Positions 28,746 to 37,221 of a stretch of 64,000 bases of DNA are shown here, piece by piece. A program made the position numbers and the translations under genes. The notes beneath the pieces were generated by a model. It ran no database searches. It saw nothing but the letters and a program-made list of their open reading frames with translations, and was not told the DNA's origin. The stretch lies in the NCBI RefSeq assembly GCF_029891575.1, contig NZ_JARZHF010000011.1:62001-126000 (forward strand), read 5' to 3'. The DNA is from Salipaludibacillus daqingensis. Lineage in GTDB: Bacteria > Bacillota > Bacilli > Bacillales > Salisediminibacteriaceae. Each line of letters starts with the position of its first letter. Positions within the stretch are counted from its first letter, which is position 1.

Positions 28746-30359
28746 CTATTCTTCCACTGTCCTTGTCACATCGACCATTTCGTAGAGACTGCTCGGGTGA
28801 ATATAGAAATTTTCGATGTCTGAACGCAGGCCGGCTAGGTGTTCTACGTGGTAGAGTGGAACCATAGGCGCTTCATTGATGATAATCTGCTGGGCGTCGT
28901 GGTATAGGGCGTTACGCTCTTCGCCATCCATTTCCTGACGGGCTGCTTCAAGCAAGTCATCTACCTCATCATTACTGTAAAACATACGGTTACCTGTCAT
29001 CCCGTGGCTGTCGGAATGAAAGACGGGATACAATCCGTAATCAGCGTCTCCCGTAACGGTTCCCCATGCTCCAAGGAACAATTCATGCTCTCCTTCAGAG
29101 ACTAGTTCACGGTGTACGCCACTTTCCATCGATACAATCTCCGCGTTCACATCAATTTGAGCAAGCTGGCTTTGAATCAGTTCAGCTGTATCCAGTCTTA
29201 CCCTAGAGTCGTCAATCCATAATTCAGTCTCAAGACCGTCTTCAAATCCGGCTTCCGCCAGTAATTCTCTGGCAGCGTCCACATCCTCTACAATCGGATC
29301 TAAATTGTCTGACGCCCCTAAAACCGGCGGCGCAAGTGGCCCATCTGCTTTCAACGCAGCACCATTCAATACCCCTTCAATAATATCTTCTTTATTAATC
29401 GCCATGGCAATTGCTCGGCGCACATCTGGATCGTCAAACGGTTCAGTATCAGTATTGAACCCAAAATAGGCAAGAGACGCACTGTCATAACGCGCTACCT
29501 TCGTGTCTTCATTTTCTTCCAATCGTGAGATGTCGTTTGCATTTAAATGACCAATAATTTGCGCTGAATCTGTCTCAAGCTCTCCAACCCGTGTCAGATC
29601 TTCCGGTACTATTCGAAAAGTAAGAGTATCCGATCCTGCTTCGCCATCGAAATAATCCTCGTTTTTTACAAGACGAATTTCCTCCCCTGGCGTTTGACTT
29701 TCGAACTTGTAGAAACCTGTTCCGATAGGATGATCGTTAATGACTGATCCTGGTTCCTCCCCATCTGCAAAGGCTTGCTGGTCCTCTTCAATCAGATCAG
29801 GACTGATCATCTGACCTGCTGGATGGGCGAAATGCGTTTTCAGAGGCGCAAATGGATACTCCGTGTGGAAGCGTACCGTGTAATCATCGACAATCTCCAC
29901 CTCTTCAATCATGTTGAACATGAATGCTACGGAAGAACCAACCTCCGGATCAAGCATCCGTTCCACATTTACTTTGACTGCCTCTGCATTAAACTCAACT
30001 CCGTCATGGAACGTAACCCCTTCTTTCAACGACACCTCCCATAAATCAGGCTCCTCCTGTTCAAACGACTCAGCCAGACTCATATGTAAATCCAAATCCT
30101 CATCCGTGCGAACGAGCGTATCATAAATTGTTCGCTTCACGTTAAGAGATGCGTGATCGTTCCCGAAATGAGGGTCGAGGGCATTAACATCCGATTGCAT
30201 ATTGACAACTAATGCGTCAGGATCTGCGTCAACTTCTTCATTACTAGAATTGCTATTGTTCGGCACATTCGCCGGATCTTCTGAATTTAAAGGCTCTCCA
30301 TCCCCTGCGCAGCCTGCTAATACCGTCGTTGCTCCTGCAATTACAAACCACTTTTTCAT
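28746..30359 (-). CDS. Oligopeptide/glutathione-type ABC substrate-binding lipoprotein
   Basis: A 537-residue secreted lipoprotein of solute-binding protein family 5. The signal peptide MKKWFVIAGATTVLAGC ends in a lipobox with the lipid-anchored Cys at 17, followed by an acidic Ser/Asn linker. NALDPHFGNDHASLNVKRTIYDTLVR and EEPDLWEVSLKEGVTFHDG are family signatures; the C-terminal VDDLLEAARQEMDGEERNALYHDAQQII is also typical. It binds peptides, glutathione or nickel-like cargo for an Opp/Dpp/Gsi-type importer. The high Asp/Glu content is typical of exported proteins in salt- or alkali-adapted bacilli. No permease or ATPase genes flank it, so it is an orphan or works with a distant system. Confidence 0.85.
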   Translation of the reverse strand: MKKWFVIAGATTVLAGCAGDGEPLNSEDPANVPNNSNSSNEEVDADPDALVVNMQSDVNALDPHFGNDHASLNVKRTIYDTLVRTDEDLDLHMSLAESFEQEEPDLWEVSLKEGVTFHDGVEFNAEAVKVNVERMLDPEVGSSVAFMFNMIEEVEIVDDYTVRFHTEYPFAPLKTHFAHPAGQMISPDLIEEDQQAFADGEEPGSVINDHPIGTGFYKFESQTPGEEIRLVKNEDYFDGEAGSDTLTFRIVPEDLTRVGELETDSAQIIGHLNANDISRLEENEDTKVARYDSASLAYFGFNTDTEPFDDPDVRRAIAMAINKEDIIEGVLNGAALKADGPLAPPVLGASDNLDPIVEDVDAARELLAEAGFEDGLETELWIDDSRVRLDTAELIQSQLAQIDVNAEIVSMESGVHRELVSEGEHELFLGAWGTVTGDADYGLYPVFHSDSHGMTGNRMFYSNDEVDDLLEAARQEMDGEERNALYHDAQQIIINEAPMVPLYHVEHLAGLRSDIENFYIHPSSLYEMVDVTRTVEE

Positions 30360-30791
30360 AAAAAATCAATCCTCCTATTTTCATAATTCCTTAACCCTAT
30401 CTGATAAGTCGGATTTATGCAAGTATTTTTACTCAGGTTTTTTCAGTTTCTAGGAAACAACTTTTACTCATTACAATGTACAAACGCACGTTCTTATTAT
30501 ATAATAGATACAGGTCTTCTATAAGACTGCCTTACCTTTTCACAATCTGATTAAGTGCTGCTGGGCTTAGATAGCCCCCTCCTATAAGCAGTACTATGCG
30601 CCCCTTATATAACCTTCCATTGGTACCAGTCATCCCAAGAAATACTCTCAAATGCCAAATCCAACGATTAAGGTGGTGAGCTGTGCCGAAATATCGTTCG
30701 AGATTCTCTTTCTAGCAAAATTTATCTCAGGTAAACTAGCCATAATTAAAAAATGTCGATGCAAAAGGAACCCTTTCGAGGAGGAAAATGC
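30360..30791. other. Intergenic stretch without a recognised gene
   Basis: Divergent spacer between the lipoprotein gene and the coiled-coil gene. It contains TATAAT-like and A/T-rich patches (about 30498-30510) but no convincing reading frame or strong hairpin. Confidence 0.35.
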
Positions 30792-31175
30792 ATGAGCGAA
30801 AAATTGCTTCATCAAATAATCAATACGTTAAAAGTTGTGCAAGGGGATATTTCGGAAATGAAAGGTGATATTTCTGGCTTGAAGAGTGATGTATCTGGCT
30901 TGAAAGACGAAATGTCAGTAATGAAAGACGACATTTCCAGTCTCAAGGAGTCTCAGGCTCTTATAAAAGATGACATCTCCAGTCTCAAAGAAACAACTGC
31001 AAGAATGGAAAAAAAGTTAGATGCAACGAATGAGCAGACTGGTAAACTTATTGAGCAGTACCAAACTAAAATGGCGCGTCTTGATAATATGGTAACAAAA
31101 AACGACCTGGAGTATTTCGACATGAAAATAGGCAAACATGAACGTGAAATTTATAAATTAAAAAAGCAGGCATAA
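30792..31175 (+). CDS. Small coiled-coil protein with SLKDD heptad repeats
   Basis: A 127-residue protein that is almost entirely predicted coiled coil. About residues 20-75 are near-perfect 7- and 14-residue repeats: GDISGLKSDVSGLKDEMS, then DDISSLKE twice. The tail (KNDLEYFDMKIGKHEREIYK) is a second helix. Proteins of this layout are usually annotated only as hypothetical; a scaffold or toxin-immunity-like role cannot be shown. ATG 30792 follows GAGGAGG; the frame's earlier start at 30753 lacks a site. The last third, its terminator and the following intergenic DNA recur 2.4 kb downstream as a fragment. Confidence 0.7.
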   Translation: MSEKLLHQIINTLKVVQGDISEMKGDISGLKSDVSGLKDEMSVMKDDISSLKESQALIKDDISSLKETTARMEKKLDATNEQTGKLIEQYQTKMARLDNMVTKNDLEYFDMKIGKHEREIYKLKKQA

Positions 31176-31181
31176 TGATAG

Positions 31182-31221
31182 AAAAGCACCTGATTTGATA
31201 CACGTTAAATCAGGTGCTTTT
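31182..31221 (+). terminator. Terminator of the coiled-coil gene
   Basis: AAAAGCACCTGATTT (31182-31196) and AAATCAGGTGCTTTT (31207-31221) are perfect 15-bp arms with a 10-base loop and trailing T residues. Confidence 0.8.
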
Positions 31222-31270
31222 ATTGCGTATATAACTTTCTCTTTATGTACACCACTTTCAAGACTCACAA

Positions 31271-31312
31271 CCAAGGGGGCGGTTACTTCGGTTGAGAGAG
31301 TCCTTCCATGCT
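31271..31312. repeat. Family A element, left-end fragment
   Basis: ACCAAGGGGGCGGTTACTTC followed by GGTTGAGAGAGT, matching the left end of family A copy 4. No right end is seen before the tetR stop. Confidence 0.4.
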
Positions 31313-31364
31313 TATTTTTGTTGTTCTTCATATGATCTAAATTATTTCAAATAATCAAAAATTA

Positions 31365-31976
31365 CTATTTTTTAAAACCACTTGCTTGAAACGGTCCCTC
31401 TACCGTGATAATCCCAATATATCGAGCAATCTCTTGTGGAGATTCCTTTAACTCATTTTGTAGCCATTGTTGTATGACACCTAAGTGGGCTGAAACTATA
31501 TAAGAGAGCAAATATTCTCTAGGAACTTTCATGCGATCTTTATTTCCTTCTGCTTCCTTTAAAAATACTTTCCCGATGTTTGTTTTAATATATTCCTTAA
31601 GCTTAATTTGAAAGGCAACATTTCCATTCGGTCCAAGGACTGCTCTCATAAAAGCTGCATTGTTTTTAATGTACTCGAGTAGCTTCACTGAATACGCAAG
31701 CGGTTGCTGATTTTCGCTGAATTTCCTTATATCATTAACTTTAATATCTTTTGCAATGTCTTCGATTTCTTGGAAAAATTCGTTTTCACATTTCTTTAAT
31801 AAATCAAACTTATCCTGATAATGTAAATAAAAGGTACCACGATTTATATCTGCTTCGGAGGTAATATCTCTTACTGTAATCGATTCAAACCCCTTTTCCT
31901 CTATTAATGCTGCTAGCGCCTCCCTAATCATTCTTTTCGTACGAGCAATTCGACGGTCAACCTTTTGAACTGACAT
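31365..31976 (-). CDS. TetR/AcrR family transcriptional regulator
   Basis: A 203-residue repressor-type protein. The N-terminal TKRMIREALAALIEEKGFESITVRDI plus DINRGTFYLHYQDKFDLL is the TetR helix-turn-helix and following helix. The C-terminal domain (FMRAVLGPNGNVAFQIKLKEYI, LSYIVSAHLGVIQQWL) fits the TetR_C group common in Firmicutes. Its own DNA is divergent from the iron-sulfur protein gene downstream of the shared 440-bp spacer, suggesting it controls that gene. ATG 31976 is preferred over the GTG at 31985. Confidence 0.85.
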   Translation of the reverse strand: MSVQKVDRRIARTKRMIREALAALIEEKGFESITVRDITSEADINRGTFYLHYQDKFDLLKKCENEFFQEIEDIAKDIKVNDIRKFSENQQPLAYSVKLLEYIKNNAAFMRAVLGPNGNVAFQIKLKEYIKTNIGKVFLKEAEGNKDRMKVPREYLLSYIVSAHLGVIQQWLQNELKESPQEIARYIGIITVEGPFQASGFKK

Positions 31977-32151
31977 TTTATACACCCACTTTTAAAATTT
32001 TTTTGAGATTATGAACAGAAGACCTTTAAAGTGTTGATTTCACAACAATAATCCAATTACTGATTATTGAATTCTCTGATATACAAATTATAATAGATAC
32101 TATGATCATTAATCAACACAGCGTTAATTAAAAGGTAGTGTCAAAAGTTTT

Positions 32152-32328
32152 ATGAAATGCTTCAAACAAAAATTAGTAATCATCTCACCATTACTTCTCC
32201 TTAAAGTTGCTCTTATTTTTCACTTAACCCTACTCCGAAGCATGAAATTGAATAGGGGGAATAAACTTGTTGAAAAAGTTCAATCTATGTCCAAAGAAGA
32301 CTCTGATGAAGAATCTACTATTAATTAA
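32152..32328 (+). CDS. Possible small single-pass membrane protein
   Basis: A 58-codon frame from ATG 32152. Basic start (MKCFKQK), a hydrophobic segment of about 20 residues (LVIISPLLLLKVALIFHLTL), then a charged tail ending KEDSDEESTIN. The composition looks like a real small membrane protein. The best ribosome site (AAAGG) is about 15 bases away, which is weak. It precedes the iron-sulfur protein gene on the same strand by about 90 bp and could be co-expressed with it. Not recognised. Confidence 0.35.
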   Translation: MKCFKQKLVIISPLLLLKVALIFHLTLLRSMKLNRGNKLVEKVQSMSKEDSDEESTIN

Positions 32329-32418
32329 TATCTATTTCAGATAGAGACAAGGTAATGGAAAGGCACCAAAAATGAGCAAGGCAGCTTTAAAGTAAACATA
32401 AATGAGGGGTGATTGGAA

Positions 32419-33408
32419 ATGGCAGAGTTATCACAAAGGAAAAATGAAAGAAATTTAGATGATCTCATAGATTTTATGGAAAAGAAGCCTAGTAACTTTG
32501 GAGGACTTATTCACTCAGCAGCTAATTCTAAGCCACGCCGGTCTTTTGCTCCATTAATTCCCAAAAACGAGACATCGATTAAAAAATTTACGTTGTCACA
32601 AAAAATGAAAGTTGCGCCTAGAATGGCTAGAGTAATGAAAGGAATGTGGAAAGGGAAACGATATTATAGTAAAAGAGTTACATCCAAACAGACAAAAGCT
32701 CCAATGGAAGGTTTTGAGGAAATTAAACAATTCGCTCAAAAATTAGGAGCGATTGATGTAAAATTTATAAAGGATTTACCTTCCAAGCAAGTATTTAAAG
32801 GAAAATCTATTCCTCACAAAAACGCAATCGTGTTCACTGTTGAAATGGACAATGAAAAAATCCAAACTGCCCCTAGTTTTGAATGCTTTGCTGAAGTAGC
32901 AAAAGGATACGGTGATTTGGCTGTAATTTCAAATAAAGTGTGTGATTTTATTCGAAAAAAAGGGTTCTCTGCATACCCAAGCACTGCGATGGGTGGGCAA
33001 ATGGATTATGTTGCAATTGGTGAATTAGCGGGCTTGGGAGCAATCGGATATCATGGACTTTTAATCACACCTGATGCCGGGTCTCGAGTTCGAATAAGTA
33101 CCATATATACGAATATCGATACGTTTCCTGTCGAGACAGAGAATCCCCACCTATGGGTCCGAGAGTTTTGCTCATACTGTAGAAAATGTGTTCGAAGTTG
33201 CCCAGTCCAAGCAATCAACAATGAACCACAAGTGAATGAAAATGGAGATATGCAGTGTATCGATTACAAAACGTGTGTTAAATATTTCTCGGCAAACTAC
33301 GGTTGTGCGATTTGCATTAAAGCATGCCCTTTTAGTACAGCTGGTTATCATAAAATACAAAAGGGCTATTTAAAGAAAAAGACTGTAAAAGAGAGTAATA
33401 ATAGTTAA
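32419..33408 (+). CDS. Reductive-dehalogenase/QueG-like 4Fe-4S protein
   Basis: A 329-residue protein. The C-terminal third has two ferredoxin-type clusters: CSYCRKCVRSCP (about residues 253-264), and a second formed by CIDYKTC with CAICIKACP (about 282-306). The central GGQMDYVAIGELAGLGAIGYHGLLITPDAGSRVRISTIYT matches the cobalamin-protein core of epoxyqueuosine reductase and reductive dehalogenases. No twin-arginine signal is present, so it is probably cytoplasmic and not a respiratory dehalogenase. The basic N-terminal 90 residues are unusual. Substrate unknown; the divergent TetR may regulate it. ATG 32419 has GAGGGG upstream, better than the TTG at 32413. Confidence 0.75.
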   Translation: MAELSQRKNERNLDDLIDFMEKKPSNFGGLIHSAANSKPRRSFAPLIPKNETSIKKFTLSQKMKVAPRMARVMKGMWKGKRYYSKRVTSKQTKAPMEGFEEIKQFAQKLGAIDVKFIKDLPSKQVFKGKSIPHKNAIVFTVEMDNEKIQTAPSFECFAEVAKGYGDLAVISNKVCDFIRKKGFSAYPSTAMGGQMDYVAIGELAGLGAIGYHGLLITPDAGSRVRISTIYTNIDTFPVETENPHLWVREFCSYCRKCVRSCPVQAINNEPQVNENGDMQCIDYKTCVKYFSANYGCAICIKACPFSTAGYHKIQKGYLKKKTVKESNNS

Positions 33409-33465
33409 GTAGAAACTAATTTAGTTTAGCAGTATACTGAAGAGTGGCATTCCAAAAATACAATA

Positions 33466-33570
33466 ATGGTACACCTTGATAATATGGCAACCAAAGAGGA
33501 TCTGGAGTTTTTCGATATGAAGATTGGGAAAAATGAACGTGATATTTATGACTTAAAAAAGCAGGCATAA
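33466..33570 (+). pseudogene. Duplicated 3' fragment of the coiled-coil gene
   Basis: The frame VHLDNMATKEDLEFFDMKIG...KKQA matches the last 35 codons of the gene ending at 31175, including the same stop and following TAATGATAG. No ribosome site or upstream part survives. The similarity continues through the terminator hairpin (33578-33616) and about 50 bp of flanking DNA. Confidence 0.75.
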
Positions 33571-33662
33571 TGATAGCACAGCACTTGATTTGATACATGT
33601 TAAATCAGGTGCTTATTGCGTATATAACTTTCCCCTCTATGTACACATTTTCAAGATTCACA

Positions 33663-33704
33663 ACCAATGGTGCTCTATTCAACCACTAGAACCGCCCCTA
33701 TGGC
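33663..33704. repeat. Family A element, internally deleted
   Basis: ACCAATGG near the left and AACCACTAGAACCGCCCCTA-TGG at the right, only about 42 bp apart. It sits at the end of the duplicated block, at the same relative place as the fragment at 31271. Confidence 0.35.
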
Positions 33705-33716
33705 CTCAACAACCCT

Positions 33717-34523
33717 TTAAGCACCGCAGCACTTTTTAAATTTTTTCCCACTGCCGCAAGGACACGGATCGTTTCTGCCAACCTTCTGTGGCTTTGATTC
33801 TGTTTTTTTTGCTGGCTTTATAAACGGTTTTGTACTTGGAGGTGGCTGAACGAAGGAAGGACGCTGCTTCTCAGTCTCTTCTCTAAATTTCTCTTCTGCC
33901 TCAGCCTTTTCGTCTATCATGTTGCACTCCTCATAAATCCCAATGAGCCTCTCATAGAAAACGTCTCTGTCATTCACGTTATCGATTTGCAATCCTTGTT
34001 TAAGGATTCGGATCGCTTTATCTTTATCCATATTCTTTTCTCTGGCAAAGATAAAGTACATATCCGACCAGTTAATCCACCCGAAACCTGATGTGGGATA
34101 CATTTTCGTATACTTCTTGAAAAGTCTCTCTCCCTCTTCTTCCTCACCTATCAGGAAGTATGATTCTGCAATCACCCGTTTCATTACTAAGGCGTTATGG
34201 CTATGTTTCTTTTTCATACGCACGATAAATTCAGACAAGAAATCAAGCCGCTTCTGATACAGTTGATTGTATTTAACGGCAGCACTTCCGAAGAACATTT
34301 CAACATCCTGCGCCCAATTAAATATCATTTCATTTCCTTGAAAAAGCTCTTCTAATTCCTCTATGTATGGAATGCTTTGATCCTTCATAGCCGCCTTTAT
34401 GTCTTCCCATAAAGCGAGCCAAACGTCCACAACCTCTTCCTCTCTCCCGTTAGCTTTAAGCTTATAGCCCTTCTGCATTTGAGCATCAATATGATCGTTT
34501 ACGTCTTTTGGTAAAGTCGCCAT
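33717..34523 (-). CDS. TPR-like protein with C-terminal SEC-C zinc motif
   Basis: A 268-residue soluble protein. Most of it is helical with tetratricopeptide-like pairs ([44 protein letters not shown]). The last 21 residues form a SEC-C motif, [18 protein letters not shown], which binds zinc and in SecA contacts SecB or ribosomes. Many proteins combine helical repeats with this tail; the role is unknown. ATG 34523 follows AGGGAG; the longer start at 34532 lacks a site. Confidence 0.8.
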   Translation of the reverse strand: MATLPKDVNDHIDAQMQKGYKLKANGREEEVVDVWLALWEDIKAAMKDQSIPYIEELEELFQGNEMIFNWAQDVEMFFGSAAVKYNQLYQKRLDFLSEFIVRMKKKHSHNALVMKRVIAESYFLIGEEEEGERLFKKYTKMYPTSGFGWINWSDMYFIFAREKNMDKDKAIRILKQGLQIDNVNDRDVFYERLIGIYEECNMIDEKAEAEEKFREETEKQRPSFVQPPPSTKPFIKPAKKTESKPQKVGRNDPCPCGSGKKFKKCCGA

Positions 34524-34865
34524 TTCTAACACTCCCTAAAAAATGACTTAGCCTTATTTTAAAGCTAAGTCGGCGTTCCTTCAATGATTCCTAGCAGTTT
34601 AGATTTATATGCACTGGGTTTCACCACCACAAAAACTGTTGTTTCCCTTCTCTTTGAATTATCGCCATTGATAGTGCCTCAATATCCACCGTAACACCTA
34701 TCTCTCTTTTTATTGTCATAAATCTACAAAAACAGAGTGGTGATCGGTAAGAGATAACTGTTCCATTAACTTAATCAAATGTATATAATACATAAAATAA
34801 GTTTCCTGAGAGCAACTTTGTTTCACTAGAGAAAACCTTTTTTTGTTATTTAAGGAGGAGAGATA

Positions 34866-34952
34866 ATGACAGAAGCAATCGCCTTGATAATAATTTTCTT
34901 GTTATACACTTCCACAGCTAAAGTAAAAGAAATTATACGTAAAATAGATTGA
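34866..34952 (+). CDS. Small hydrophobic peptide, 28 residues
   Basis: ATG 34866 follows a very strong AAGGAGGAG. The 28-residue product (MTEAIALIIIFLLYTST then AKVKEIIRKID) has one membrane-spanning segment and a basic tail. A terminator hairpin follows 30 bp after the stop, so it forms a complete little transcription unit. The shape resembles type I toxin or small regulatory membrane peptides, but no antisense RNA was identified. Function unknown. Confidence 0.55.
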   Translation: MTEAIALIIIFLLYTSTAKVKEIIRKID

Positions 34953-34982
34953 TTAACTAGGCATGAGAAATTAACAATGAGC

Positions 34983-35014
34983 AAAGAGAGTGATCAACTG
35001 TCTCACTCTCTTTT
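34983..35014 (+). terminator. Terminator of the 28-residue peptide gene
   Basis: AAAGAGAGTGA (34983-34993) and TCACTCTCTTT (35003-35013) make a perfect 11-bp stem with a 9-base loop and a short T-run. Confidence 0.65.
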
Positions 35015-35174
35015 AGTATGCAATTAATTAGGAGACTCTTACAATACAGATTAAACTCTTCTAAATCCTTTAACTAATCGCCCGTTAAGAGACTTATTAA
35101 GTGCATCCTTAGCCTCAAAAGATAATTCACAACTTTTACGACCAGTGTCTGGCACAGTTTATAATAACATCAGT

Positions 35175-35206
35175 AATAAGCCCTCCACTTTGAGAGGGCT
35201 TATTTT
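35175..35206 (+). terminator. Terminator-like hairpin
   Basis: AATAAGCCCTC (35175-35185) and GAGGGCTTATT (35194-35204) pair perfectly and are followed by TTA. No gene ends close by on the plus strand; it may belong to a decayed unit. Confidence 0.5.
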
Positions 35207-35276
35207 ACGTGGAATCTATGTCTTTTATCAACAAGCTCGAAATCGTTTTTGGAACCCGACACTTTAAAGTTATACC

Positions 35277-35300
35277 ACACTGGGAGTCAGGAACCACAAA
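35277..35300. repeat. Family B element, copy 3
   Basis: CACACTGGGAGTCAGGAACC-ACAAA, similar to the elements at 18043 and 19367. It abuts the short tandem array. Confidence 0.4.
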
Positions 35301-35309
35301 TACGTGTCT

Positions 35310-35436
35310 TTCTATAATGCACTTCCGCTATTCTATAATGCATTTACGCCTTTCTATAATGCATTTACGCCTTTCTATAATGCACTTCCGCCACACTATA
35401 ATGCACTTCCATCATTCTATAATGCACTTTTGTCCG
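35310..35436. repeat. Tandem array of the CTATAATGCACTT unit, 6 copies
   Basis: Six copies of about 21 bp with core CTATAATGCA-CTT or CTATAATGCATTT and variable spacers. Same unit as the 19-copy array at 27423. Lies downstream of the small membrane protein at 35466 on the other strand. Confidence 0.85.
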
Positions 35437-35465
35437 CCTGTTTAGTTGAAAACACTGAAAATTAT

Positions 35466-35729
35466 TTAAATGATTAATACATCATAAAACCAACTAACTG
35501 CTGCATAAATTAACCATACTACCATAATGGCATATAGAATTGCTGCCACAACTTTAATAGTCTTAGTTTTACTTTTTTCTACACCCGAAAAAGTTAAAAT
35601 AGATATCGTAAATAATATGAATAAAAATGGCGATCCTGAAGCAAATCCTATTGAAAGTAACGCAATAGAAATGATTAAACCAAAGACACCTTTTCGCTCA
35701 TTCATATTTCTTGACATGACATTCTCCAT
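35466..35729 (-). CDS. Small membrane protein, 87 residues
   Basis: A short basic N-terminus (MENVMSRNMNERKG) is followed by hydrophobic segments at about 15-32, 34-48 and 60-82 (VVAAILYAIMVVWLIYAAVSW), so two or three membrane helices. A good AAAGGAG precedes ATG 35729. No family recognised. Single gene. Confidence 0.65.
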   Translation of the reverse strand: MENVMSRNMNERKGVFGLIISIALLSIGFASGSPFLFILFTISILTFSGVEKSKTKTIKVVAAILYAIMVVWLIYAAVSWFYDVLII

Positions 35730-35820
35730 ATACCTTCTCCTTTGCGGTCTAAGCCCTGGGTAGATTTTGTTATAAGTTCATTTATCCACTTTCATCTATT
35801 AAATAGATTTTAAATAACAG

Positions 35821-36531
35821 TTAAATGACTTTTCCCGTTAGCGAGATAATATTCATATACCTTCCATTATCCGTTGCCATCATTTCTCTATCTCCAATAG
35901 CATATGGGTTGTCCGTAGATAACCAATCACTCCATGCTTTATCAAAACACTGCATTTCTTTTATTTCAAAATCTTTTAACTTCCCTGCAAATTTTTCTTT
36001 CCACCAGCCAATAGAGTGCCACATCTCAAGCGCTTCACTATCCCAAAGCTCCTTCATTTCATTAGGGATATTGTTATGCACTTCGTATTTCATTCCAGGA
36101 AATGCAAAGGCTACAAAAGCATCTTTTTTCAGGAGAGGTCTGAGGTATTTGTCGAAGTATTTATCATTATTCCCAAAATAATGATAAGCATCAACGCTTA
36201 TCACAGCATCGAAATACTCATCAGCAAATGGAAGTTCATGAGCATCTGCATGGATAGGTATCACTAAATCATCAACTTTCATTTGTTGCAAACGCTTATC
36301 ATTGTCGGTAGCTGAAACCCATAAGTCCACAGCAAAGACTTGCACATCACATTCTTTAGCCAAAAAAATAGAAGTCAAAGCATTACCACAACCTAAATCC
36401 AACACTCGCATACCTTTTTTTAGTGGTATATTTTCCAAAAGTTCTTCAAGAATGATCATCGAATTAGGACCCATCAAATTTTTAGCTACAAAATTTTTAT
36501 CGTACTTTTCAGTTTTAACATACTGATTCAT
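35821..36531 (-). CDS. Class I SAM-dependent methyltransferase
   Basis: A 236-residue methyltransferase. Motif I is MRVLDLGCGNALTSIFLA (about residues 40-57), motif II VFAVDLW, motif III-like PIHADAHELPFADEYFDAVISVDAYHYFG. The fold transfers a methyl group from S-adenosylmethionine to a small molecule; substrate unknown. ATG 36531 with GTGGAGGG is better than 36555, which overlaps the ribosome site. Single gene. Confidence 0.8.
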   Translation of the reverse strand: MNQYVKTEKYDKNFVAKNLMGPNSMIILEELLENIPLKKGMRVLDLGCGNALTSIFLAKECDVQVFAVDLWVSATDNDKRLQQMKVDDLVIPIHADAHELPFADEYFDAVISVDAYHYFGNNDKYFDKYLRPLLKKDAFVAFAFPGMKYEVHNNIPNEMKELWDSEALEMWHSIGWWKEKFAGKLKDFEIKEMQCFDKAWSDWLSTDNPYAIGDREMMATDNGRYMNIISLTGKVI

Positions 36532-36648
36532 TATATAATTAACCCTCCACTTCATTATTAAAATTTAGCCCCGGAACAGACATTCGCTCAAGCTTTCTTT
36601 CTTTCGAATTCACGGTCTCTTCTTTGCGGAAGTAACCATCAGAATGTG

Positions 36649-37188
36649 TCATGCACTACTATTTTCACTTTCTCGTTCAACATAATACTTTTTCAGTTCG
36701 TTTAATACAAAATTTTCACAATGGATCCATCGATTTTGCTCATACTTCTGCAGACATTTTTCGTTGGCGTGAACCGCCTCATCGATGGACAGCCAGTGAG
36801 GCGTAAATTCTTGGTCAGCCTCATAATCATCTAATCGTTGAGCAACTGTCTCGTCATTGATCAATTCACATAGATAATAATGAGAGTTCATTTGGAAATA
36901 CGCATCGTCATCGTATTCATCTTTACTACGTTCTATCACTATGCCTAGTTTTTCCTTGACTGCACAGTTCTTATATCCGGATTCCTCAGTGACTTCACGG
37001 AGTAGTCCATCTATGTGACTCTCATTCTTTTCCACTCCACCGCCAGGAAATTTATAGTCTCCCATATTCGATTGAATGAGAAGAATATGATCATTTTGAA
37101 CAATCACAGCTCTGACTGCTTCTCGATAGTTCATTTTCCATTGCTTTTCATTGATGTTCTTCGTTCCGAGTACTTCATTTAAAACCAT
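36649..37188 (-). CDS. Nudix hydrolase downstream of the McrBC-like pair
   Basis: A 179-residue Nudix protein. The Nudix box GGGVEKNESHIDGLLREVTEESG (about residues 49-71) is intact, with all metal-binding glutamates. It hydrolyses a nucleoside-diphosphate-linked compound; the substrate is unknown. It begins 33 bp after the stop of the DUF2357 gene on the same strand with AAGGGTG, so it likely belongs to the defence operon. That placement is shared with the second defence locus at 51-55 kb, which also ends in a Nudix gene. Confidence 0.8.
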   Translation of the reverse strand: MVLNEVLGTKNINEKQWKMNYREAVRAVIVQNDHILLIQSNMGDYKFPGGGVEKNESHIDGLLREVTEESGYKNCAVKEKLGIVIERSKDEYDDDAYFQMNSHYYLCELINDETVAQRLDDYEADQEFTPHWLSIDEAVHANEKCLQKYEQNRWIHCENFVLNELKKYYVERESENSSA

Positions 37189-37221
37189 TGGATCACCCTT
37201 CCCTTTTCCAAATCATCAAAA

